Both the position numbers and the translations under genes were made by a program. From assembly GCF_002775205.1 (NCBI RefSeq), contig NC_036461.1, positions 20,556,015 to 20,620,014 of the forward strand: a stretch of DNA of 64,000 nt, in the 5' to 3' direction. This document shows, piece after piece, positions 33,901-63,953 of this stretch. Source of the stretch: Xiphophorus maculatus (Eukaryota; Chordata; Actinopteri; Cyprinodontiformes; Poeciliidae). The notes beneath the pieces were generated by a model. The model searched no databases. It saw only the letters and a list, made by a program, of their open reading frames with translations, and had not been told where the DNA came from. Within the stretch, counting starts at the first letter, position 1. Every line of letters begins with the position of its first letter.

Positions 33901-36240
33901 TTTAAGCCAAATTTTTGTATTAACCGTTGACAAACAAATAAAGGCTTTCAAATAGTCGTTTGTATGTTACCAACCTATATAATAAGTTTCACTCGGAGAT
34001 AAAGTACCTGAAATAAATGGCCTTTTCAATAATATTCTCATTTATTGAACGGGTCTGAATTTTTCAGACTGCTACCACTAGAGGGCATCCTCCCTTTAAC
34101 AATAAGTTCCAGTCAGGTTTACTGTCAGAAAACAGATCCATTGTTTTGTTTTTTGTTTGTTTGTTTTGCATAATAATCACACATAAATAATACGAGTCCC
34201 AGCAGTAGCCATGTTCCCTGCAGCTCCAGGCTGAGGACTCTCTACCTTCAACAGAGAGCTTCTCCACGGCCCGCCGCTCTCCACGGCTGCAGTGCGGCGG
34301 CAGACAGAAGCCACGTATGCTGCGTCCTGTTCTGACCCGGGAGCTCAGGACATACTTGGGGTCAAGGTCGTCGCCGCCCTGAGAGGATGCACAAACTGTT
34401 TAGAAATGGTTCCCATCCCCCGAGTCCCCTTGGTGAAGTACCAGTACCTTCAGGTTGTCCGGGTTCAGGTCAGTCTTGTGCTTGTCTGTGGGTTTGTAAC
34501 CTCCGTGTCTGTCCTCAATCACAGGATCCAGCAGCTCTTTGAAAACTTCATACGTCTCCTCATCCCCAGCCACACAGCCCACGGTCATAATAAACGGGTG
34601 GCCTGCAGGGAAACGTCACGTCGCAAGACAAAAAAAAAAAAAAAAATTATTACACTACATGTAATTCTTCATTCTCGTCAACTCAACATGTCAACTTTGA
34701 TCAGGTTCAAAGGTGGAACCGTTACTGTACCCGGATTATCAACCCCTGTCTGAATGACACCCTCTATGGTGAAGCCGTTGGGTGTCACCCGCTCTCTCAA
34801 CTTCTTGTAGATGGGCAGAGTTAAGACTTTAGCCATGTGGTTGTTGTGCTTAGAGAGATCTGGAAACTCATCCTCAGCTGAGAGCCACTTCATTGACAGC
34901 TTGGCCATGCTCTCAGAGCTAAACAGAAACACGGTCTACAGGGTGAGGCTACACTTCACTTAGCACATTATGGACAAAACGCTACACTGATAAGAGAATG
35001 GAGCGCCAACTTAATTCAATTTAGCTAACGCTGGAGTTTGTAACTTTTATGAAAATATGATTTTTACATTTAATAAAACCGTCACCATGTCATGACAGTG
35101 TGAGAGAGAATCTTCTCTTTTGAATATAGCAGTGGGCGACACTGAAAAGATCAATCTCGCCACTTCCTCCCGTTGCCACTATGCACCGCTCCTGGTCTAA
35201 ACCAACCAATCAGAGCCAGGAGGAGGGTTTTAGCGCTATCAATTAATCTCCTGTACATTAGCTACATGTGCTAATGGTGGAAAAACAACTTATAGTTGCA
35301 CAAAAACTGTTTATCTGCCATCATCGGTGGCTATGCTAACTAGCCTTAGTGGCAGGCTATGTTGTGGTAAGCCAGGTGTAGCTTAGCAAAGACCAAACAG
35401 GAAGGGGTGAGCACCAGAGTAATTGTAGTGTACCGTAGAGGCAGAGGAGCTTAACTTTTTTCAGAGATACCAGCACAAGATCATTTTAACAGATATGTAA
35501 CAAGCTTTTATTCATAACAAGTCACACACTGCAGCTTTAATTTGTTACATGTAATCAAATGAAGTTCGTCAAAATTACTATAGTTTGTTTAAAATGACAA
35601 TTTAATTGAAATTCAAAAACATTAAACTTAGAGGAACTTCATTTAATTACAAATCAACTACTTTTTTTGGATCACCCGTTTTCTTTTTTCAGTGTAGGAA
35701 TATGATTCGCTTTTCTCACGCTGTAGGTTATTACACAAGAAATGGATGACATCACAAACCTTAGAGCAGCTGGGGATTATCAGCGGCAGTTATTCATAAA
35801 CTATGTAATCTGCTTGGCATTTGCTGTAAAAAAAATTTGCACATTTTCTGAGATAAGTACATTTAAGGCAAGATGGCAGTTTGTGACACATAAAACTTTT
35901 ATGTGAAAATGTTGGCCCTAGTTTATCTCATTGAGGTCGAAGTCCTAAAAGCTGATGTCTTTCTTTTTAGCCATTCAGGCTTGATTGTCAAGCAACAATT
36001 TCTTTTGTTTGTTTGTTTTAGTTTTGTTTGCTTTTTAATTCGTTTACCTGGGTTATCAACCCCAGTCTGAATAACATCATCCAGAGTAAATCCACTGGGT
36101 GTCTCTTTGGTCCGCAGCCGCTCGTACATGGCCGCAGTCAGGATCTTGGCCATGTAATTGTTGTGTTTGCTGAGGTCCGGGTACTCCTGCTCAGACGAGT
36201 ATTTCAGCTTCGCCTGGTTGTGCGTGTTTCCGAAAGGCAT
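30958..36240 (-). CDS. ckb: creatine kinase B-type, complete (7 coding exons, 381 aa)
   Basis: Cytosolic creatine kinase transfers phosphate between ATP and creatine to buffer energy in brain and other tissues. Coding exons (minus strand): 36240-36048, 34602-34448, 34378-34246, 33436-33265, 31614-31491, 31403-31214 and 31136-30958. All borders are GT-AG and phases are consistent; the total is 1,146 nt or 381 residues, the length I know for vertebrate CKB. It starts [20 protein letters not shown] and ends [11 protein letters not shown]. The active-site signature [10 protein letters not shown] places the reactive cysteine at residue 283, as in other CKs. [32 protein letters not shown] and [15 protein letters not shown] are also diagnostic. 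A non-coding exon 1 probably ends at the donor near 36500. A second possible first coding exon (34908-34731) lies in the first coding intron and is listed separately. Teleosts can carry two ckb paralogues; I cannot say which this is. Confidence 0.96.
31860..33264. other. ckb intron (1.65 kb) with repeat fragments
   Basis: The intron between the exons starting at 31614 and ending at 33265. It contains an antisense LINE-tail-like piece near 31845-31880 and a hAT-like terminus (gatgcaccgattg) at 33022-33060. The rest is AT-rich without features I can name. Confidence 0.45.
34731..34908 (-). CDS. ckb: alternative first coding exon of ckb
   Basis: Located between ckb coding exons 1 and 2. It has its own ATG in good context (A at -3, G at +4), an acceptor-like ctgtttag 10 nt upstream, and a donor (ccgg/gtacag) at 34731 in the same phase as the normal first exon. 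It encodes 59 full codons: [40 protein letters not shown] and [20 protein letters not shown]. From PDLSKHNN onward it aligns without gaps to the usual exon and ends in the same TGVDNPG, but it differs at many positions and is shorter at the N terminus. Joined to the common exons it would give a 376-residue creatine kinase. No second set of downstream exons exists in the window, so alternative or mutually exclusive splicing is the simplest reading. The coding frame has no stop or frameshift. Confidence 0.75.
35040..35545. mobile_element. interspersed repeat (gacagttt / bearing gctatgctaact), copy 2
   Basis: In the intron between the two ckb first exons. It shares ccaatcagagccaggagg-like, gtgctaatggtggaaaaac, aaaactgtttatctgcc and ggtggctatgctaactag segments with 40500-40915, and ends cacactgcagctttaat like that copy. 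Non-coding. Confidence 0.6.
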
Positions 36241-36499
36241 GGCTGTTCCCTGGGCGGGTGACGGAGGGGAGAGGCGGTGAAAAGCAGCGACACAAACCCC
36301 CACCTCAACGGTAGATTTTAAATCATCTAAAACATTTATTACTATTATTATTATTATTAGAACTATTAAAAAATCTTCATATTAGCAGTGTGAAAAACGC
36401 ATAAATGTCAAAAAAGAAGCCTCCGCCGAATAAACATCCAAACAGTTAATAAGACAAGCTGCCCAAATAAAACGGACTGGAATTAAAAGAATCCCCTAC

Positions 36500-36635
36500 C
36501 TGTTGTGTTCGGGCTTGGAGGGAACTACTACTACTATTACTAGTTGATACAAAGATCCCTATGTTTCCGACCGAAGAGCACGCACACACACACACACACA
36601 CACACCACCGGCGGCGTCCTAACTGCTCTCAGACC
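36500..36635 (-). promoter_or_regulatory. ckb: probable non-coding exon 1 of ckb
   Basis: On the minus strand, a donor (cacaacag/gtaggg) at 36500 lies 25-30 nt plus about 130 nt downstream of a TATA box, defining an untranslated first exon. It includes a (TG)n run (CA on plus, about 36580-36604). Human CKB also has a non-coding first exon, as I recall. Confidence 0.55.
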
Positions 36636-36654
36636 AGCCTTCACTTGGGATGGG

Positions 36655-36715
36655 ATTTATAGATGACCGTCTCTGCTCCCATTGGCCACTATTTGTAGTC
36701 CATTCAGTCAATTGG
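36655..36715 (-). promoter_or_regulatory. ckb: ckb promoter: TATA box and CCAAT boxes
   Basis: On the minus strand TATAAAT spans 36661-36655, about 155 nt upstream of the presumed exon 1 donor. CCAAT motifs (attgg on plus) are at 36681-36685 and 36711-36715. A TATA-plus-CCAAT arrangement is known for vertebrate CKB promoters. Confidence 0.6.
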
Positions 36716-36719
36716 AGGC

Positions 36720-37306
36720 GTGAATGCGGCTGCAGCGATAACTTCCGCTCTTCTCGAATCACGTTCTTCTCCAGTAATTTGCAGCAGCAGAACTACAACT
36801 AGCAGTCGAATATCACCAGCACTTCCATAATAACAGGAGCAAATCTTCCTGCAACTAATTCTACATTTTTTTAAAAATTAAACTTACTTTAAAAATTGTT
36901 TACACCTATTGACCCATTTATATGCTGTCATGAGACGTTATGTATTCAAAATCAAGACACATAATGAACCACATTTTACCAGCTAGCTCCACCTGCAGTG
37001 CAGCCGACACCTTCAGCAACAACTACATCATTACCACAGGCAACAAAAACTAGATTGAAATCTTTGTTTCCGAATCCCAGCTGACCAGATCAGTTCTTGT
37101 GCCTCCTATGATGTCATTCAGTGCGAAGCAGAACGAGCTGATTTTTAAAAGTTATTAATAAAAAAATTATATTGTCAGGTTACTATTGTAAATAAATACA
37201 CACAAATATACAAATAGTTTATTGACTGAGAAACAGAAACTAGAAAAAGCCTGTAAACTTCCCAAAACAATTATTCACCACTATTAAGGTAAGAACACTT
37301 TCTACC
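36720..37306. other. upstream intergenic region of ckb
   Basis: Contains gcggctgcagcgataacttc close to the promoter, then AT-rich sequence with nothing assigned. Confidence 0.4.
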
Positions 37307-37820
37307 TTAAAGGGGCAGTATGGCGTATTTGCCAGGCACATAATGTCATTTTACAGCACAATTAAGTAACTATTTTACCTTCAATTGTTATAAAACTGCT
37401 CCATATATCAAATATGACTTAAAAGAAATTTGACTTGACGCCTTGAAATCGGGCCTTTGCCTCTTTAGCACCGTCTCTTCCTCACACTCCACCTTCATCA
37501 TGTCATCACAACAACATTAATTAAGCCTTTAATGTTCTTACCAGTGTTGCACTGAGAAGTTGTTCCTATGGTAACCTCAACAGACGAACAGCTCCACCAG
37601 GTGTTTGCTAATTGCTGCTGCCACTAGTCTGGAGGAGCTGAGTGGGTCAGTCTTGGGAGAAAGGCTGCTAAATGAGGCAGAAGCTCAGCTTGGAGACCAT
37701 AGCTCCCAGGAGGAGCTCTGTGGAAAAGGCGGTGCTTGGCAAGAGTAAGCGCTTTGCCTTTGTAGGCGGAGCTAGGTCCTTCCAGCTTAATGGTTGCCAC
37801 AGGAGATCAAAGAATTTCTG
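37307..37820 (+). mobile_element. about 550-bp MITE family, copy 2
   Basis: It begins ttaaaggggcagtatggcg and shares the internal landmarks of the family (gcacaattaagtaact, cgccttgaaatcgggcctt, ccaggtgtttgctaattgc). It has lost the usual right end. Confidence 0.7.
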
Positions 37821-37985
37821 CAAGGTGTGCTGTGGTGGCACAGGGGAAAAGCACAACCCATGTAAGGAGGTCTCATTCCTCGCAGGCTTGAATCCTGGTC
37901 TGGTGACATTTGCCGTATGTCTTTCCACTTTCCTGTCTGACCCCTTTCAAATAAAGGCCACTAGAGTCATTAAAACAAAAAAAAG

Positions 37986-39247
37986 GGATTTATCAAATTG
38001 TGCATATTTTTCAAATCAAGCAAAAAGAACTGAATAACTTTTGCTTCTTTGTTTGTTTATTAAATTTCCCGTAGAAAAAAACAGCAAAGCTCCTATTTGC
38101 TGTTTGTCCATGGACAAACTCCTTAACAGTCACCCGGCAAAAAACTGAGAAGGAGGCTCTGTGGGAGGAGAGCAAAGCGCTTACTGGCGAGTCAAAGCAG
38201 CTGAATTTTATTATGTCTCTATATGGCGATTAACATAAATATATAATCATAAAAAAATATCCATCCATCCCTCCCTCCCAGGGCAACACACTCACACCTA
38301 GGGAGAATTTAGAGCAGGGGTCTCAAACTCCAGTCCTTGAGGGCCGCAGACCTACAGTTTTTAGATGTGCCACAGGTACAAACCACTGGAATGAAATGGC
38401 TTAATTACCTCCTCCTTGTGTAGATCAGTTCTCCAGAGCCTTACTAATGACCTAATTATTCTATTCAGGTGTGGTGCAGCAGAGGCACATCTAAACGTTT
38501 CAGGACTGTGGCCCTCGAGGACTGGAGTTTGAGACCCCTGAATGTTACTTTTACCTGACTGTCATGTTTTTGGACTGTGGGAGGAAGCCGGAGCACCCGG
38601 AGAGAACCCACGCATGCACTGGGAGTACATGCAAACTCCGTGCAGAAAGGCACGACCTTCTTACTGCAAGGCAACAACGTTACGAACTGCGCCACTGTAT
38701 TATTATGTATTATTATGATCATATTAATATATCATTGAACAGTGTGACGTCACCGCCGTCCTCGACTGACGACTTTAGAGAAGCATCCGGGGTCTTTCGT
38801 CGCCGGGTGATCATCATCCGGGTCTTTTCACATCACTTCCGTTGAAAACAACACCACGTGTGTTGCCCATGAACGCAGTAGCTGTTACTTACAGCGGGAT
38901 TAAAAGCAGCATTTATTTATTTAACGTATAAATGCAGACTGGTTGAAGCTAGTTTGAACCAAAAAGTCAAGCTTCGGAGAAGGTAGGGGTTGAGTTTGTA
39001 ACGGCTATTTTGCTTGCCAAACGGAACCACCGGTCAAGGAAACCGGTGTCGTTTGAATTAGCTCATGTTCTAAAATCTCCAAACACGTTCAACGTTCACC
39101 TTTGAAGAGTTTTGTGAAAATAGCTCATGCTAGCAAACGCTTTGCACCTCGTTATGCTCCTGAAGTAATTTGTGAAATTCAATTAAATAACATTACATTG
39201 TAAGAAACTGAGACTTAGAAGCTAACGTTAATTTCAGGTAGCAAACG
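37986..39247 (+). repeat. direct duplication flanking ckb, right copy (candidate trmt61a promoter region)
   Basis: Partner of 27420-28415 in the same orientation, longer because of the hAT element at 38315-38540 and further small insertions. It holds gtgacgtcaccgccg, cacttccgttg, caccacgtgtg, a TATAAAT at 38927-38933 and a donor-like gagaag/gtaggg at 38982. As trmt61a has an untranslated first exon in mammals and lies downstream on the same strand, this is a candidate for its promoter and exon 1. Confidence 0.7.
38315..38540. mobile_element. hAT-type MITE, copy 1
   Basis: 226 bp bounded by caggggtctcaaactcc and its complement ggagtttgagacccctg. It matches the element at 58361-58583. It interrupts the right ckb-flanking duplication at a site that is empty in the left copy; there is no clear 8-bp target duplication. 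Confidence 0.8.
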
Positions 39248-39989
39248 GCTATCAGACGCTTACTTTTTCTGCTTAGCTAGCGGCTAACCGACAACTTTAT
39301 GTGTCTTTTACAAACTGCCATCTTTCACTGCTCAACTGTATCCCCAGATATTTTAAGGTTTCCAATAATTTAACTTTAGTTACTAATTTGCTGTAGCTAG
39401 TGGCTCAACTATTACGAAGCTAAAACATTGAATAAACCGTTAGATTTAATTTTAACTGGCAGTAACAATATCTGAAATACTACAAGTTGACTAGATTTTG
39501 ACATTTAAATGGCAATTTTAACTTGACACTCTGTAGCGAATTGTTAGAAAACCTTACTCACATTCTCTCTATGTTGTCTGACATCTTGACGTCTTTCTTT
39601 TTTGCTTTCAGACAGAAAAAAAAGTTTTTCTTTTCTCTCTTTCGAGAACTGCCTCGAGTAGTATCCTAACCGTCAGAGCGCGTGGTATAAAAAGAATGGT
39701 TACCATGGCAACTGTGGGAATTTGAAGTAATATTTTTGTTTGAAAATGTGCACAGTTAATCGAACGTCCGCAGCATGCTGTGAAAAATAAGTTAACAAAG
39801 TCATATTAGTGCAATTACGTGGAAGCACCAACATATCACCGAATGTGTCAATATGACATAATGATGCTAAAAGTTTTTAGTATTCACCAGAACAACTTTA
39901 AAGGTCATTTATTCACTGTAAAATGCATTTAATTAACTTTTAATCAAAGTATCACTAAACTGGGACGAAAAATATTCATAGCTTAGTAC

Positions 39990-40915
39990 AGGGGCGCTGC
40001 CAGGAATCTTGGGCCCCATGACAGAAAATTAAATTAAGTGTAACAGGACAGCTGCTGTTACAATTTTACAATTTTTTCTATTTAGCCCATAAAACACATC
40101 ACAATTTTAAATGCCTGCAACTTCCTTGCTTTCTTTGGTCCAATACTGATACTCGCACAGTATTTACTGCTTGTAAATTTTACATGCAACAGTCCGCATA
40201 CTTTATGCAAATAGGTTGCTTACATGTTTTAAAATTAGTTTTAGATTGCTAAAATGTCTCTCCCCACCAGCAACAGTCATAGGCAACATGTAAAATATAC
40301 ATGAAGCAAACCAGACTTCTCAAAAACTGCTATGTTGTTGCGTTTTATTAAAAATGCAAGATATAACTGTAGTTTTCTCCATATTTGTTAAAGTTGTTAC
40401 CATATCGTGACAGTTTATTAGACAGATAATCTGTGAAAAGAGATCAATGTTCTCCACCTCGTCTCTGAACTACTATTGCTGGCTGAAGTAATTCACCGTT
40501 CTGACCAAAAACACCAATCACAACCAGTAGGACGCTCTAAGTGCTGTCAGTCGACCTCATTCACTCACTGCTAAATGTGCTAATGACGGAGAAACAAGTC
40601 ATCATAACAAGAAAACTGTTTATTTGCTGTCATTGGTAGCTATGCTAACTAAACTGAGCATTTTCAGCAGGCTATGCTAGTTGCACCATAGCACAGAGCC
40701 AGGGGGAGAGAGGACGAGCAGTCACATGAGATTGTGACTGACAGCGCTAAAACCCGCCTCCTGCCTCTGATTGATTGTTTCTAGATAGCATTGGAGAAGG
40801 CAGAGGAATAAAATTTTTCACAGATTATCTCTATACCACACTGTCACAACATAATGTCAGTTTTCACAAATATGTAAAAAAAAATTTTTTTATAAAAGTT
40901 ACATACTGCAGCTTT
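39990..40915. mobile_element. interspersed repeat (gggccccatgaca family), long copy
   Basis: Shares left-end landmarks with 23635-23935 and right-half landmarks with 35040-35545 (gctatgctaactaa, catactgcagctttaat), indicating that those two are partial copies of the same element type. No ORF. Confidence 0.55.
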
Positions 40916-41104
40916 AATTTCACTTAGGAGAGGGCAGGTCAGGAGGGACGTGGCAACAGATATCTGTAATTTATTTACAAGCTACGGTAGGACTGTTTGG
41001 ACTGGCTCCAGTCCAGACAGGAGGATGATTTTTATTATCATTTCATAAAGATCTTTTGAATTTCTCTCAGTAATAAATGTATTGTTTTTGTTGTGTAATT
41101 GTAA

Positions 41105-41977
41105 AAGGAGCAGCCAAGGTGTTGAGGGGATCCGTTTTGGTGGCCTTAGGATCGCATCTCTGCTTTTTGTGGATGATGTGGTCCTATTGGCTTCATCAGG
41201 TCATGATCTGCAGCTCTCGCTGGAGCGGTTTGCAGCCGAGTGTGAAGCGGCCAGGATGAGGATCAGTGCCTCCAAATCCGAGGCCATGGTCTTGAGCCGG
41301 AAAAGGGTAGAGTGCCTTCTCCAGGCCGGGGGGAGTGTCCTGCCATGAGTAGAGGAGTTCAAGTATCTCGGGATCTTGTTCACGAATGAGGGAAGAAAGG
41401 AGCGGGAGATCGACAGGCGGATTGGTGCAGCGTCTGCCGTCAAGCGGGTGCTGTACTGGTCCGTCGTGGTGAAGAGAGAGCTGAGCCAAAAAGCGAAGCT
41501 CTCAATTTACCGGTCGATCTACGCTCCCACCCTCATCTATGGTCATGAGCTTTGGGTCATAACCGAAAGAACGAGATCACAGGTACAAGCCGAAATGGGT
41601 TTTCTCTCCGTAGGGTGTCTGGGCTCTCCTTTAGAGATGGGGTGAGAAGCTCAGTCATCCGGGAGGGACTCAGAGTAGAGTCGCTGCTCCTTCACATCGA
41701 GAGGAGCCAGTTGAGGTGGCTCGGGACTCCTCCCTGGTGAGGTGTTCTGGGCATGTCCCACCGGGAGGAGGCCCCGGGAAAGATCCAGGACACGCTGGAG
41801 GGACTATGTTTCTCGGCTGGCCTGGGAACGCCTTGGGATTCCCCCGGAGGAGCTGGAACAAGTGGCTGGGGAGAGGGAAGTTTGGGCCTCCCTTCTGAAG
41901 CTGCTACCCCCGCGCCCCGACCCCGGATAAGTGGAAGAAAATGGATGGATGGATGGATGGATGGATGGATGGATGGT
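41105..41977 (+). mobile_element. Rex3-like (RTE clade) LINE, truncated 3' end
   Basis: Broken reading frames preserve the last part of a reverse transcriptase and C-terminal region: ASLLFVDDVVLLASSGHDLQ, then EFKYLGILFTNEG, SIYAPTLIYGHELW, RWRDYVSRLAWERLGIPPEE and EVWASLLKLLPPRPDPG. The catalytic FADD-type box reads FVDD. At least one stop and two frameshifts separate the segments. The element ends in a (GATG)n tail at 41941-41977, characteristic of Rex3 as I remember it. It is 5' truncated and dead. Confidence 0.8.
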
Positions 41978-42578
41978 GACTACGTAGTCGAACTCAGATG
42001 CGGACTAAAAAAAGCAAACTCTGGTCCGTCCACAAATCTCGGTCTCAGTTTGGTTGAAGCGAGTTCTGGTGTGTTTTGAATGTGTATGAGAATGTCAAGC
42101 GGACTGGAGACTGCTCAAAAAGCAGGCCGTGGACTGCAACGCAGGGCATTCTGGGTAAATGCAACCAATACAAACTCAAGAGTCTAGTGCTATGGGAGAA
42201 ATGACCTGTGGTCGTTTAGTAAAGACAAGAGAAATTCTACAACCTCTCCTCCATTTTTGTTTCCATTTAGTGAAGAAGGAAACAAAAATGGTCCTCGTCT
42301 TCTTCAGAGGCTTTTGTGTCATTTCCTTTGGTAGATTTTGGTGCAGCACCACCACAGATGATGGGGGTGGAGGGAGGTGGGGACATCTTTTGTCCAAAGG
42401 TTTTAGTTAGTTTGACTCAGCTGAAAATGTAACAAATGTTGCAATTTTGGTCCCCAGTCAAGACCTTAAAAGCTTTAGTTGAAGGTTTGTTTATATTTTA
42501 GACCTTTTTAAAGTTTTATATTGTACCCAATTTGCTTTAATTTAGGCTATATGTTAAGTTTCCTCCTCCATGACCATC

Positions 42579-42650
42579 TCCTCGTTAGTACAGTGGTGAG
42601 TATCCCCGCCTGTCACGCGGGAGACCGGGGTTCGATTCCCCGACGGGGAG
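42579..42650 (+). tRNA. tRNA-Asp (GTC)-like sequence, structurally intact, within a SINE
   Basis: 72 nt with complete pairing in the acceptor (tcctcgt/acggggag, one G.T), anticodon (cccgc ctgtcac gcggg) and T (ccggg gttcgat tcccc region) stems, and anticodon GTC. It looks like a consensus eukaryotic tRNA-Asp. The shared 3' body with a second locus says it is a SINE head; whether it can still make a tRNA is open. Confidence 0.55.
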
Positions 42651-42737
42651 TGAAGTTTGTTTCAGGTCCCTCTTGAAAATGAGATCTAGATCTCAACGGG
42701 GTTTACCTGATTAAGTAAAGGAATAATAAAAAAAAAA
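42579..42737 (+). mobile_element. tRNA-Asp-headed SINE, copy 2
   Basis: The head 42579-42650 is followed by the same body as at 3020-3168 (tgaagtttgtttcaggtccc, gagatctagatctcaac), here with a longer ggtttacctgattaagtaaa segment, and by an A-rich tail. Confidence 0.8.
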
Positions 42738-42816
42738 GTTTCATCCCCAGCCTACACAGCCATATTGATTTTTCTGTTTTTAATATAACATACTTCACCT
42801 CTGTTTTCCAGACTGA

Positions 42817-62082
<19,266 letters not shown>

Positions 62083-62257
62083 AGGCTGGAAGCCGCCGGT
62101 CACTGCTTGCATCAAGCAGAAATTTGGACCACGAGCTTCTTCTGGAATATTCAGGATGTTTATCTTTATGAGTTGTGATATTATAAGGTTAACCTTTTAT
62201 ACCTACTTTTAGGTTTGCTGAGCATTTTGGTTTTTTTGTGTGTTTGTTTATACAGGC

Positions 62258-62263
62258 AATAAA
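62258..62263 (+). terminator. candidate trmt61a polyadenylation signal
   Basis: AATAAA in caggcaataaatgag, 176 nt after the stop codon. Confidence 0.65.
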
Positions 62264-63920
62264 TGAGTGAAATTTATTGTTTTTCATTCTACAGCCTGTT
62301 GAACTGAACCCTGTAAGGAAGAATACATGAAAAATAATAAATTAGCTGAAAGGATTTTGTGTCTGCTACACGGTGCTTTACCAACTATTTCACATTTTTT
62401 CCTCATCTCAACAATTTCATTGGGATTTCACATCATAAACTAATGCAGAGTGTAATTGGGAAAAGGACCAAGAGATGCATGCTTTTTAAATTTATTTTAC
62501 TATTAAATATCTAAAACATCTGTCGTGCATTTGTGTTCCAGAACTTTGGAATTTTTCATTCTTCATAATCTCTGTTCTCAGGAAGAACATTGGTACCACA
62601 CTGTCTCCTCCCTCTAGTTCTCCATATACGTAACTGATTTCGGTGTAAACCGCCACACGATGTGAATGTGCCGCCGCTGTAAAGCCTCATAACGGCCGTT
62701 TGCAGTGTTTTAAAGATTTGAGCTGTTTTAGTCTCTGCCTGTATCCAACCAGCCATCAGTCTCCCTCTGAAAGCAGCTAACTGGATTTGTTTTCTTTCTC
62801 CTGTCAACCAGAACTCTTCCCCAGTGCATGAATTAGCATGCTAACCGTATTTGAAAAGTAAATAGGAGCACTTGCCAAAAATAAAGTTCCTGCCTACTGT
62901 AAGACAAACATTGAGCTGAATTTATAGAGTTTTTCAGCTCAAAACAAACTGAAATCTGCTCAGCTAACGGCTAGCTAGTGAAGGGAGCGACTTGTTTAGC
63001 TGCTGAAAAGCTTATTTATATCAGGAGTTGCAGATAGAGCCATGAAGAAGTATTAAAACCAAACAAACGTCTAATTACATTAGATTTTAAGTGATGAACA
63101 CTAAGTAATGCATAATTAAGTAGAAAGAAAAAGATGAAATATAGTTTTTATAAAACTAACAAAAACATAAATATGAAAAGTGTGGAATGTGTTTGTATCT
63201 AGCTCGTCAGTTAGCCTGTTTAAAAGCCGCCCATCGTTCTACACTTTGCTTCATACAGAAGGTCTGTTAGGTAATTACTGTGAGGCGTGGCCTCTGTTGA
63301 AGTTTGTCTTAAATCTTCCTCTTGCTGCGACTTTAACATCTCTGTATTTGGAAGCTGTACCAACACAGACTGTTCACTTCCTCTGCTGCCACTGCTAAAA
63401 CTACAGGAGGGGCAGACTACAATTCTAAAACAGAAAATGGACATTATGTTTCTCTACTTCTGCTTCTGCTTGCTGATTGGCCAAGATGAAGTTCAGCCAG
63501 AGAAATCCAGCTGAACGGAAGAAATCCCAGATGGGGCAGTGAAGGGAGATGAGAACTGAGCGGAATTGCAACAATCAGTCTAGTTGTTATTGTATTGTTT
63601 ATCATTTATTGTGATAAATTTGTTATCAGAAGATTTTGACTTATTGTCATAAGTTAATTAATAACGTATATACCTCCCCAACTCCCTGAAACTGTCCTTA
63701 TTGTCAGGATTGATAGTTTTACTATTTTTTCAACTGTTTGTTGAATAAAAGCGTCAATAAATACCAATAAATTTTAAAATTAAGTTACCATGAGCAGCTC
63801 AGTGTTAATAATAGTGTTAATAATCACACTTCTATATGTGACTGGTGTCCTAAAGAAGCTTTATTACAAATGGGAATATTTTGTAAGAGCAATATTTGTA
63901 TTTGTGGGGCTATTATTTAC
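62264..63920. other. intergenic sequence 3' of trmt61a
   Basis: No gene recognised. 62560-62830 is less AT-rich (cgccacacgatgtgaatg, gccgctgtaaagcctc) and could be a conserved non-coding piece or a repeat, but nothing identifies it. Confidence 0.4.
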
Positions 63921-63953
63921 TGTGACACCATCAGTCACACTGATGGTGTCACA
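63921..63953. repeat. perfect 15-bp hairpin with 3-nt loop
   Basis: tgtgacaccatcagt and actgatggtgtcaca are exact complements around cac. The element may be the centre or end of a palindromic MITE running off the window. Confidence 0.9.

Noticed and set aside
34678..34932. A separate second creatine kinase gene starting at 34908
   Set aside because: Only one set of downstream CK exons exists in the window, and the exon's donor phase fits ckb exon 2, so it is better read as an alternative first exon.
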